Positions 1-6,585 of a stretch of DNA of 11,533 nucleotides are shown in pieces. Positions within the stretch are counted from its first letter, which is position 1; each line of letters begins with the position of its first letter. This DNA is from an uncultured Eubacteriales bacterium. GTDB lineage: Bacteria > Bacillota > Clostridia > Oscillospirales > CAG-272. The notes under the pieces are model-generated. The model ran no database searches. It was not told the origin of the DNA and was given only the letters and a program-made list of their open reading frames with translations. The stretch is taken from the NCBI GenBank assembly GCA_900554225.1, contig USGH01000063.1, positions 1-11,533 on the forward strand. Direction: 5' to 3'. A program made the translations under genes and the position numbers.

Positions 1-512
1 TCCGTCACGCATATGGAGATGCTACCCATAACGTCTACGCGTATCTTCTGGACGGCGGCGCGATCGCCCGTTTTTCGGATGCCGGGGAGCCGCACGGTAC
101 TGCCGGAATGCCTGCGCTGAACGTATTGAAAATGGCGGGAGCAACGGATCTGTGCGTGGTCGTCACCCGATACTTTGGCGGGATCCTGCTCGGTGCCGGC
201 GGACTGGTGCGGGCATATTCCCAAACGGCAAAACTGGCGGTCGATGCGGCAGGATTTGCGGTATATGTCCCCTATGTGCTTGCGGAATGCGATTGCGGAT
301 ATGCCGATTACCAGAAGCTGACCGCATATTTTCCAAAATGGAACGCCGCCGAGGAGGATGCCGTATTTGCCGAGGAGGTTCGTGTGCGGCTGTCTGTCCC
401 GGCGGAAAAAGCGGATGATCTGTATCGGAAAATCGCGGAAGCGACGGGCGGCAGAGCAAAGGTGACGGAGACGGGCAGGGAGGAACGGCTCACTCCCGTG
501 GCAAACGAATAG
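1..512 (+). CDS. yigZ: YigZ/IMPACT family protein, 3' part (5' end outside window)
   Basis: The frame is open from base 3, so the gene enters from the left. About 170 codons are visible and the family usually has a little over 200, so roughly 40 N-terminal residues are missing (inference). The conserved IMPACT core is clear: a DATHNVYAY segment, then GEPHGTAGMP, then VVVTRYFGGILLGAGGLVRAY. The glycine-rich RYFGG...LG..GLVRAY block is the family signature. After it comes a C-terminal ferredoxin-like half (YigZ DUF1949-type) ending at TAG 510-512. The family is related to eukaryotic IMPACT, a regulator of translation-associated kinase signalling. The bacterial role is poorly defined, so no reaction is claimed. 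The next gene begins 221 bases downstream and no convincing terminator lies between them. Confidence 0.9.
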   Translation, partial: RHAYGDATHNVYAYLLDGGAIARFSDAGEPHGTAGMPALNVLKMAGATDLCVVVTRYFGGILLGAGGLVRAYSQTAKLAVDAAGFAVYVPYVLAECDCGYADYQKLTAYFPKWNAAEEDAVFAEEVRVRLSVPAEKADDLYRKIAEATGGRAKVTETGREERLTPVANE

Positions 513-733
513 ACAAAGGGCAGGTTTCGTACAGCAGCGATGCCTGCTTTCTCTGTATCCCGCATTTTTTATGGCTGTTTTTCCATTTTCCATATATCGC
601 GGAGCACATGACGGCAGAATCGTCGGATTTCTGTGATGCGGAGATGGAAAGGAGGCGAAAAAAGTAAAAAAGAAGAAAGCAGCGTATATTATAGATGCGC
701 TTGGTGTTCCGGCGAAAAAAAGGAGGACGGTGT

Positions 734-1744
734 ATGGCGTGTGTGCGGGAACTGTTTTATGAAAGAGAACGGCAGACTCTGTCTCCGTATGCCTTTTTGT
801 GCGAGAACACACGCGGCAGAGAGGTGCCCATCCCGCCCTGTCCCATGCGCACGGATTTTCAGCGCGACCGGGATCGGATCCTCCACTGCAAATCGTTCCG
901 CAGACTGATGCACAAGACGCAGGTCTTTCTTCTCCCCGCCGACGAGCATTACCGCACGAGACTGACCCATACGCTGGAGGTCGCCCAGATCGCACGGATC
1001 ATTGCACGTGCCCTGCTGCTCAACGAGGATCTCTGTGAGGCGGCGGCACTCGGTCACGATCTCGGTCATACACCGTTCGGACACTGCGGCGAGGAGGTCA
1101 TGCGCGCGCTCTATTCCCCGGATTTTGCCCATTATCGGCAGAGTCTGCGTGTGGTAGAGGTGCTGGAAAACGGCGGCGCGGGACTGAATCTCACCTGGGA
1201 GGTGCGCGACGCGATCGTCAACCATACCGGCGAGCATATGGCATCCACCAGAGAAGGTGTGATCGTCAAATACGCAGACCGGATCGCCTATATCAACCAC
1301 GACATCGACGATGCCTGCCGTGCCGGGATCCTCAGGGTCTCGGATATACCGCGGGAATTGTGTGAGATCCTCGGCAATACGCACAGCGAACGGATCAGTC
1401 GTATGGTCTCCTCCGTAATCGAAAACGGAGCGGAGCGAATCGCCATGACCGGAGAGGTCGGAGAAGCGACCACGGCTCTGCGGCAGTTTCTTTTCGAACG
1501 GGTGTATTACAATCCGGCGGCGAAAAAGGAAGAGTGTAAGGCAAAGGCTCTCCTTGCGTCCTTATTCGACTATTTCTGTAAGTATCCCGCAAAAATGCCG
1601 GAATTCTACAGAAACCGGATCGAGACGGACGGTACGGAACGCTGTGTGTGCGATTACATTTCCGGCATGACGGACCGATACGCGATCGACCTGTACGAAG
1701 AATTGTTTATCCCCAAGGTGTGGAGCGGTACGAGCGGCACATGA
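734..1744 (+). CDS. dgt: dGTPase-like deoxynucleoside triphosphate triphosphohydrolase (HD domain)
   Basis: A 336-residue cytoplasmic HD-domain enzyme of the Dgt family, which hydrolyses dNTPs to deoxynucleoside plus triphosphate and so trims the dNTP pool. Visible motifs are the N-terminal PCPMRTDFQRDRDRILHCKSF block (about residues 36-55), the RTRLTHTLEVAQIAR helix with metal-ligand His79, the HD pair His108-Asp109 in GHDLGHTPFGH, and the distal Asp182 in YADRIAYINHD. All expected HD ligands are present. Start choice: ATG 734 has AGGAGG at 721-726, 7 bases upstream. The in-frame ATG at 695 has no ribosome binding site and would add 13 atypical residues. dnaG starts 42 bases after the stop, which suggests cotranscription. 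The dgt-dnaG-rpoD order is common in Clostridia. The exact dNTP preference cannot be read from sequence. Confidence 0.94.
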   Translation: MACVRELFYERERQTLSPYAFLCENTRGREVPIPPCPMRTDFQRDRDRILHCKSFRRLMHKTQVFLLPADEHYRTRLTHTLEVAQIARIIARALLLNEDLCEAAALGHDLGHTPFGHCGEEVMRALYSPDFAHYRQSLRVVEVLENGGAGLNLTWEVRDAIVNHTGEHMASTREGVIVKYADRIAYINHDIDDACRAGILRVSDIPRELCEILGNTHSERISRMVSSVIENGAERIAMTGEVGEATTALRQFLFERVYYNPAAKKEECKAKALLASLFDYFCKYPAKMPEFYRNRIETDGTERCVCDYISGMTDRYAIDLYEELFIPKVWSGTSGT

Positions 1745-1786
1745 ACTGCCGACGGAAAAATACGACAGGAGCAAAAGGTGTAAAAA

Positions 1787-3538
1787 GTGATCCCATCCTC
1801 CGTGATTGAAGATATTCGGGCGCGCTGCGACATTGAGACGATCATCCAGAGCTACGTGACGCTGCGCAAGACCGGAACAAATGAAAAAGGACTCTGCCCA
1901 TTCCACAGTGAGCGTACACCGTCGTTCACGGTCTATCCGGCGACGCAAAGCTTTTACTGCTTCGGATGCGGTGCGGGCGGCGACGTGATCACGTTCATCA
2001 TGAAGATCGAGAATCTCGATTATCGGGGGGCTGTGGAATTTCTCGCCGAAAAAGCGGGGATCGCCTTGCCTGCATGGGACGGGAGCGAGCTTGTGAAGGA
2101 GGGCGTCTCCCGGAAACGGATCCTGGAGATGAATCTGGAGGCGGCGCGCTTCTACCGCAGTATGCTCTTTGATGAAAAGATCGGCGCGCCCGGACGGGAG
2201 TATTTTTTTGAGAAGCGGGGGCTGTCTCCGGCAACGATCCGCCATTTCGGACTCGGATATGCGCCGCCCTACGGTTCCATGACCCTGCAGTACATGAAGA
2301 GCCGCGGATTTACTGAAGAAGAGCTGCGGGAAGGCTATTTCTGCGGCAAAAACGAGCGGGGCTATTACGATTACTTCCGTGGACGGGTGATGTATCCGAT
2401 TATCGATGTGTCCGGCAACGTGATCGCGTTTGGCGGCAGGGTGCTGGGGGACGAAAAACCAAAGTATTTGAATACCTCGGACACGCCCGCGTTCAAAAAA
2501 AGCCGGAACCTATTTGCCTTAAACTATGCGAAAAATCACTGCGAAAACGGCTTTATCCTGTGCGAGGGCTATATGGACGTAATCGCGCTCCATGCCGCCG
2601 GATTTGAGAACGCTGTGGCGGGGCTGGGGACTGCGTTTGGCGATGAACAGGCGCGGATCCTCAAAAAATACAGCGACAGCGTCACCCTGTGCTACGACAG
2701 CGATGAAGCCGGTCAAAAAGCGACCGCGCGCACGATCCCCATCCTCGAAAAGGCGGGATTGACCGTGCGGATGCTGCGTCTGCCGGAGGGAAAGGACCCG
2801 GACGAATTTATCAAAAAGAACGGAGCGGACGCGTTTCGTGCCGTGATAGAGGGCAGCCGGAGCAAATTCGACTACATATTGGAGAGCGTGCGGGGGAAAT
2901 ATACCCTTGACGATACCGAGGAAAAGCTCCGTGCCATCGGGGAGGTCTGCAGTTATATTGCCGGGGTGTATACCCAGGTCGAGCGGGATCTCTATATTGC
3001 ACGTGCAGCGCAGGCATTCTCCGTGGATCCGAAAAGTGTACGCGGCGATGTGGAGGCACAGAGACGGCGCAACAATCGGGCAAACGACAAAAAACGGCGC
3101 GAGGAACTGATCCGTGTGACCGCAGGACTCTCTGACAGAGTCAATCCCGATTATGCCAAACAGCCGAGAGCGGCGCGTATGGAGGAGGAGGTGCTCGGTA
3201 TGCTCCTGCTCCACCCGGAATACATGACCCTCGCCGAACGGGAATCGCTTCTGAACGAGGAGATGTTCCCGACCGCGCTTGGCAAACGGATCTATACGTG
3301 GATGAAAGCCCGTCTGCCGGAGGAACCGGTGACCATCAGCTACATGGGTGAGGATTTCACACCGGAGGAGATCGGACGTGCGGCAAAAATGCTTGCCGGT
3401 CGGAGCGAGCTTGCCGGAAATGACGAGAAAACCTTTCGCACATATGCCGCATCTCTGCGGGAAAGTGCGCGGGAGAACAGTGCCGATGCCTCTCTTGAGG
3501 ATATTATCCATCGGAAAAGAGAACAGAGAAAGCCCTGA
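1787..3538 (+). CDS. dnaG: DNA primase DnaG
   Basis: A 583-residue primase that makes RNA primers at the replication fork. The N-terminal zinc-binding domain has ligands Cys37, His40, Cys58 and Cys61 (CPFH...YCFGC). The RNA polymerase core follows, with RGRVMYPI, IAFGGR and PKYLNTSDTPAFKKS at about 198-240. The TOPRIM segment has catalytic Glu260 in CEGYMD and metal-binding Asp304/Asp306 in DSDEAGQKA. A divergent C-terminal helicase-binding domain (about 440-583) contains a conserved-looking EEEVLGMLLLHPEY segment. Length and domain order are normal. The start is GTG 1787, with AAGGTG at 1775-1780 six bases upstream. The resulting N-terminus (MIPSSVIEDIR) matches the family, so the non-ATG start is credible. 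The gene sits 42 bases after dgt and 179 bases before rpoD, the usual dnaG-rpoD pairing. Confidence 0.97.
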   Translation: MIPSSVIEDIRARCDIETIIQSYVTLRKTGTNEKGLCPFHSERTPSFTVYPATQSFYCFGCGAGGDVITFIMKIENLDYRGAVEFLAEKAGIALPAWDGSELVKEGVSRKRILEMNLEAARFYRSMLFDEKIGAPGREYFFEKRGLSPATIRHFGLGYAPPYGSMTLQYMKSRGFTEEELREGYFCGKNERGYYDYFRGRVMYPIIDVSGNVIAFGGRVLGDEKPKYLNTSDTPAFKKSRNLFALNYAKNHCENGFILCEGYMDVIALHAAGFENAVAGLGTAFGDEQARILKKYSDSVTLCYDSDEAGQKATARTIPILEKAGLTVRMLRLPEGKDPDEFIKKNGADAFRAVIEGSRSKFDYILESVRGKYTLDDTEEKLRAIGEVCSYIAGVYTQVERDLYIARAAQAFSVDPKSVRGDVEAQRRRNNRANDKKRREELIRVTAGLSDRVNPDYAKQPRAARMEEEVLGMLLLHPEYMTLAERESLLNEEMFPTALGKRIYTWMKARLPEEPVTISYMGEDFTPEEIGRAAKMLAGRSELAGNDEKTFRTYAASLRESARENSADASLEDIIHRKREQRKP

Positions 3539-3540
3539 AC

Positions 3541-3575
3541 CGCATTCCGTGCCCGGTCATCGGAGCGGGAATGCG
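3541..3575 (+). other. Hairpin just after dnaG stop
   Basis: A perfect 8-bp inverted repeat, CGCATTCC (3541-3548) and GGAATGCG (3568-3575), starts two bases after the dnaG stop codon. No T-run follows; the first one is at 3595-3600, too far for a standard intrinsic terminator. It may partly attenuate transcription, or be an mRNA stability or processing element separating dnaG from rpoD expression. Processing between dnaG and rpoD is known in E. coli, but the function here is inference. Confidence 0.35.
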
Positions 3576-3717
3576 CTATGGAGGAAAACAGAGCTTTTTT
3601 GGGAAAACGCCGATGCATGGCTGTTTTTGCGACAGAAGCTCATATTGTCGGGTTTGCCGGCGCAAAAACAAGAATGATAACGCGTATCCTTAGAATAAAA
3701 CAGGGGATTTTGGAAAA

Positions 3718-4827
3718 ATGGAAAACGACAAGAAAATGGACATGCAGGGGCTGATCGAAAAAGGAAAGTCGAGCGGCTCCCTGTCGAACAGCGATATTCT
3801 GGAGGCAGTGGAGTATTCCGGCTTCGATATGGGACAGATCGATAAGGTCTATGAGGTCCTGGAAAACAGCGGTATCGAGGTCACGAACAACTACATGGAC
3901 GACAGCGACGATGAGTATGGCGACATGGATCGCAGTGCAGAGGTGGACGACAACGAGGATATCGACAAATTCCTTGCGGAAGAGGGCGTTGCCGTAGACG
4001 ACCCGGTGCGGATGTACCTGAAGGACATCGGCAAGATCCCGCTGCTCGATTCCGATCGGGAGCTGTATCTCGCCGAGCGGATCGCGGAGGGCGACGAGGC
4101 AGCAAAGAATGAGCTGGTGGAGGCAAACCTCCGTCTCGTGGTCAGCATCGCGAAAAAGTATGTCGGCAAGGGTATGTACTTCCTCGATCTCATTCAGGAG
4201 GGCAATCTCGGGCTGATCAAGGCGGTGGAAAAATTCGACCACACCAAGGGCTACAAATTCTCCACCTATGCGACTTGGTGGATCCGGCAGGCGATCACCC
4301 GCGCCATCGCGGATCAGGCAAGAACGATCCGGGTTCCGGTCCATATGGTAGAGACCATTCATCGGGTATCGCGCTGCTCCCGTCAGCTTCTGCAGGAGCT
4401 GGGCAGAGAAGCGACTGTGGACGAGATCGCGGAACGGCTCGGCATGAGCGCGGACAAGATCCGTGAGATCATGAAGGCGGCGCAGGATCCCGTGTCTCTG
4501 GAAACCCCGATCGGTGAAGAGGACGACAGCCACCTGGGCGATTTCATTCCGGATGATTCCTCTCCGACGCCGGCAGAAGCGGTCTCTTATCAGCTTTTGC
4601 GGGAACAGCTCAACAAGGTTCTCCATACGCTGACACCCCGTGAGGAAATGGTCATCAAGCTCCGGTTCGGTCTGGAGGATGGCAGAACCCGCACCCTGGA
4701 GGAGGTCGGCAAGGAATTCAATATCACCCGTGAACGGATCCGCCAGATTGAGGCAAAGGCACTGCGCAAGCTCAGACACCAGAGCCGCTCAAAGATCCTG
4801 CGCGGATTCCTGAACGACATCAACTGA
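3718..4827 (+). CDS. rpoD: Primary RNA polymerase sigma factor SigA/RpoD (first of tandem pair)
   Basis: A 369-residue group 1 sigma factor, close in length to the compact SigA of Bacillus and lacking the long non-conserved insert of proteobacterial RpoD. Region 1.1 is recognisable at about residues 10-56 (LIEKGKSSGSLSNSDILEA...QIDKVYEVLENSGIEV), followed by an acidic linker (60-83). Region 1.2 starts near 90 (VAVDDPVRMYLKDIG). Region 2 spans about 130-205 with the -10-recognition and melting segment YATWWIRQAITRAIADQAR (184-202). Region 3 follows, including PVSLETPIGEEDDSHLGDF (258-276), then region 4 with the -35-binding helix-turn-helix FNITRERIRQIEAKALRKLR (334-353). ATG 3718 gives a complete region 1.1; AGGGGA at 3702-3707 is a modest ribosome binding site at a somewhat long 10-base spacing. 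It lies 179 bases after dnaG. I see no strong promoter in that gap, so it may be read with dnaG or from a promoter inside it. Confidence 0.97.
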   Translation: MENDKKMDMQGLIEKGKSSGSLSNSDILEAVEYSGFDMGQIDKVYEVLENSGIEVTNNYMDDSDDEYGDMDRSAEVDDNEDIDKFLAEEGVAVDDPVRMYLKDIGKIPLLDSDRELYLAERIAEGDEAAKNELVEANLRLVVSIAKKYVGKGMYFLDLIQEGNLGLIKAVEKFDHTKGYKFSTYATWWIRQAITRAIADQARTIRVPVHMVETIHRVSRCSRQLLQELGREATVDEIAERLGMSADKIREIMKAAQDPVSLETPIGEEDDSHLGDFIPDDSSPTPAEAVSYQLLREQLNKVLHTLTPREEMVIKLRFGLEDGRTRTLEEVGKEFNITRERIRQIEAKALRKLRHQSRSKILRGFLNDIN

Positions 4828-4923
4828 TCAAAAATAGAAAATAGGGAAGTGCTGACTGCAATCGCCGCGGTACAAAAAAACAGCCGATCCGTCTGCTGAC
4901 GATAGCGGATGCTTGCAGCGCAG

Positions 4924-4964
4924 CCCGAAAAACGCCATTCCTGTCGGGAAATCGCGTCCGACAG
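4924..4964 (+). promoter_or_regulatory. Two mutually exclusive hairpins in the leader of the second sigma gene
   Basis: CTGTCGG (4941-4947) pairs perfectly with CCGACAG (4958-4964). The 5' arm overlaps TCGGG (4944-4948), which can instead pair with CCCGA (4924-4928). Both hairpins cannot form at once, the geometry expected of a leader switch. There is no T-run after either stem, so this is not a plain terminator. The stems are short and chance is possible. Confidence 0.22.
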
Positions 4965-5056
4965 CGAAAAATGAAGCAGGGCGAAAAAAGGAGTCGAGAG
5001 TACCAAATCCAAAAAAGCGAAATTTACATTGCGGCGTATGCCGGTATGGTGAACAT

Positions 5057-6208
5057 ATGAAATATCAGAATCACGAAGACGACTACAGGGATGGGCTGTA
5101 TACAGACGACGACATTCTCGGGGACGAATCGCTTGTGGGCGAATATGACGAGGATTCCGGTGCGGAAGATGGCGGCGATACCGATCCGGAACGCACAGAC
5201 TACATCGGGAACACAGGCGCGGAGGAATCCGATCTGGAGGCCTTGGAGGAAGAAGCGCGCGCGGCCGGGGACTTCCGGGAGGACGGACTGGATACAGATG
5301 AGCTGGAGGAGATCGAAAACGAGGTCGAGAGCTTTGAAACACCGGAGGACATGGTCAAGGCACTCTCACAGGAGGGTCTTGCCGTAGACGATCCGGTGCG
5401 GATGTATCTGAAGGAGATCGGTCAGATCCCATTGCTGCGCCAGGAGGAAGAGACCGCGCTTGCCATCCGTATGGAAAACGGAGACGAGGAGGCAAAGCAG
5501 AAGATCGTGGAAGCGAATCTGCGCCTGGTCGTGTCGATAGCCAAACGGTATGTCGGCAAAGGAATGTTTTTCCTGGATCTCATCCAGGAGGGCAATCTCG
5601 GGCTGATCAAGGCGGTGGACAAATTCGACCATACGCGCGGCTACAAATTCTCGACCTATGCCACCTGGTGGATCCGACAGGCGATCACCCGGTCCATTGC
5701 GGATCAGGCGCGCACCATCCGGATCCCGGTACATATGGTGGAAACGATTCACAAGGTATCGCGCAGCCAGAGAGAATTGCTCCAGAAGATCGGCAGAGAC
5801 CCGACCTGTGAGGAGGTTGCGGCGGATATCGGCATGGCGGCGGGCAAGGTGGCGGAGATCATGAAGCTCTCGCAGGATCCTGTGTCGTTGGAAACCCCGA
5901 TCGGGGAATCGGACGACAGCCATCTCGGTGATTTTATCCCGGACGATGAGTCGGTCGCACCGGCGGAGGCAGCTACATTCCAGATGCTGCGCGAACAGCT
6001 CTCGGAGGTTCTGCATACCTTAACGCCGCGCGAGGAAATGGTACTCCGGCTTCGTTTTGGACTGGACGACGGAAAGACACACACACTGGAGGAGGTTGGA
6101 CAGACCTTCAACATCACCCGGGAACGGATCCGCCAGATCGAGGCAAAAGCACTGCGCAAGCTCCGTCATCCCAGCCGCAGCCGCAACCTGAAGGATTATC
6201 TTGAATAA
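5057..6208 (+). CDS. rpoD: Second sigma-70 (SigA-like) factor with acidic N-terminus
   Basis: A 383-residue sigma factor next to and paralogous with the one at 3718-4827. Residues 1-100 are strongly acidic (by hand count 40 Asp/Glu against 5 Lys/Arg) and show no recognisable region 1.1. Region 1.2 starts near 107 (GLAVDDPVRMYLKEIG). Region 2 runs to about 222, including YATWWIRQAITRSIADQAR (201-219). Region 3 follows, then region 4 with FNITRERIRQIEAKALRKLR (351-370), identical to its neighbour. Over the 82 residues from VEANLRLVVSIAK to HMVETIH, only 6 conservative differences separate the two, so the same promoter class should be recognised (inference). Start: ATG 5057 has only a weak GGTG site. 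A better AAAGGAG (4987-4993) lies upstream but faces an in-frame GTA at 5000, not a normal start codon. An upstream TTG at 4913 has no ribosome binding site. The C-terminus is certain; the start is moderately sure. Confidence 0.94.
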   Translation: MKYQNHEDDYRDGLYTDDDILGDESLVGEYDEDSGAEDGGDTDPERTDYIGNTGAEESDLEALEEEARAAGDFREDGLDTDELEEIENEVESFETPEDMVKALSQEGLAVDDPVRMYLKEIGQIPLLRQEEETALAIRMENGDEEAKQKIVEANLRLVVSIAKRYVGKGMFFLDLIQEGNLGLIKAVDKFDHTRGYKFSTYATWWIRQAITRSIADQARTIRIPVHMVETIHKVSRSQRELLQKIGRDPTCEEVAADIGMAAGKVAEIMKLSQDPVSLETPIGESDDSHLGDFIPDDESVAPAEAATFQMLREQLSEVLHTLTPREEMVLRLRFGLDDGKTHTLEEVGQTFNITRERIRQIEAKALRKLRHPSRSRNLKDYLE

Positions 6209-6237
6209 AATCTGCCGCGGGAACGGTATTTCTACCA

Positions 6238-6324
6238 TTTCGCCTGCCGACAGGCGAAAAAATCGCAATTCCACGAAAGTTTAGTGCTATTTTCTATTTT
6301 TTCGCCGTGCGATTTGTGTGGAAT
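6238..6324 (+). repeat. Overlapping inverted repeats
   Basis: Four pairings compete here. TTTCGCCTG (6238-6246) pairs with CAGGCGAAA (6251-6259) around a CCGA loop. GGCGAAAAAAT (6253-6263) pairs perfectly over 11 bp with ATTTTTTCGCC (6296-6306). AAATCGCA (6260-6267) pairs with TGCGATTT (6308-6315). ATTCCAC (6268-6274) pairs with GTGGAAT (6318-6324). The 11-bp and ATTCCAC pairings cross, so a pseudoknot or alternative folds are possible. A T-run (6297-6302) lies inside the 3' arm of the 11-bp repeat. Confidence 0.55.
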
Positions 6325-6346
6325 GGACAATGAAATCGGCAATGCG

Positions 6347-6447
6347 CACAAGATTTTACGACGAAATTTGGTGTTGTTGCTATAAAGAATGCTCCACAGG
6401 CAAAACCTGTGCGCAAAAAAACACGATTTTTTCATCAGAAACAACAC
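6347..6447 (+). repeat. Hairpin cluster upstream of lipoprotein promoter
   Basis: CACAAGATTT (6347-6356) pairs with AAATTTGGTG (6364-6373) with one mismatch and one wobble. GTGTTGTT (6371-6378) pairs perfectly with AACAACAC (6440-6447). Inside that pair sits a second hairpin: TGC (6390-6392) with GCA (6413-6415), then CACAGG (6395-6400) with CCTGTG (6406-6411) around a CAAAA loop. This makes a bounded, closed stem-loop of about 77 bases just before the -35 box. Confidence 0.4.
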
Positions 6448-6456
6448 AAAAATCCC

Positions 6457-6485
6457 TTGACAGATTCGCTCTTTTCGTGTACAAT
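6457..6485 (+). promoter_or_regulatory. SigA-type promoter for the lipoprotein gene
   Basis: The -35 box TTGACA (6457-6462) is a perfect match. The spacer is 17 bases and the -10 box TACAAT (6480-6485) matches 5 of 6. Transcription should start near 6492, giving a 5' leader of about 90 bases before ATG 6586. This is the strongest promoter in the window. Confidence 0.88.
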
Positions 6486-6508
6486 ATTCTAAGAATTACT
6501 GATTCGCT
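6463..6508 (+). repeat. Direct repeat GATTCGCT flanking the -10 box
   Basis: GATTCGCT occurs at 6463-6470, right after the -35 box, and again at 6501-6508, just downstream of the expected transcription start. Both copies are preceded by C then A or T. The 38-base centre-to-centre distance would suit a repressor bound at two sites. Operator function is inference and two 8-base copies can arise by chance. Confidence 0.25.
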
Positions 6509-6585
6509 TCTAAATGGGCGCACGGCATCCGAAAAACGGCAAAACGGCGGACGCGCAGCTCATAATCTATGAGGAGGATTCCTAA

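Larger units (their letters stand above)
6209..6585 (+). other. Long AT-rich intergenic stretch with many inverted repeats and a promoter
   Basis: There are 377 bases without a credible gene. The left two thirds (6238-6447) hold at least eight inverted repeats, several sharing arms. The right third holds a near-consensus SigA promoter (6457-6485) and a leader of about 90 bases ending in the ribosome binding site GAGGAGG (6571-6577). No canonical terminator with a 3' T-run follows the sigma gene. The repeats could be a structured RNA, a transcript-end region, or the remains of a small mobile element. None of these is proven. Confidence 0.6.

Noticed and set aside
520..550. GCAGG/CCTGC stem followed by TTT after yigZ, a possible terminator
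   Set aside because: Only 5 strong pairs plus wobbles, an 18-base loop and a broken T-run. Too weak to call.
633..908. An overlapping frame with a CxxC...CxxC zinc-ribbon-like pattern
   Set aside because: It overlaps the start of dgt by 175 bases in another frame, has no suitable ribosome binding site at its ATG, and the remainder does not look like a protein family. The cysteines are probably chance.
3585..3627. AAAACAG/CTGTTTT stem before rpoD
   Set aside because: AT-rich stem with a 29-base loop; not stable enough to be a terminator and likely chance.
3655..3682. TTGCCG with a weak -10-like sequence upstream of rpoD
   Set aside because: The spacing is too short and the -10 match is poor.
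4913..5056. TTG start giving a 431-residue second sigma factor
   Set aside because: No ribosome binding site, and the added residues are basic and unlike sigma N-termini. ATG 5057 is preferred.
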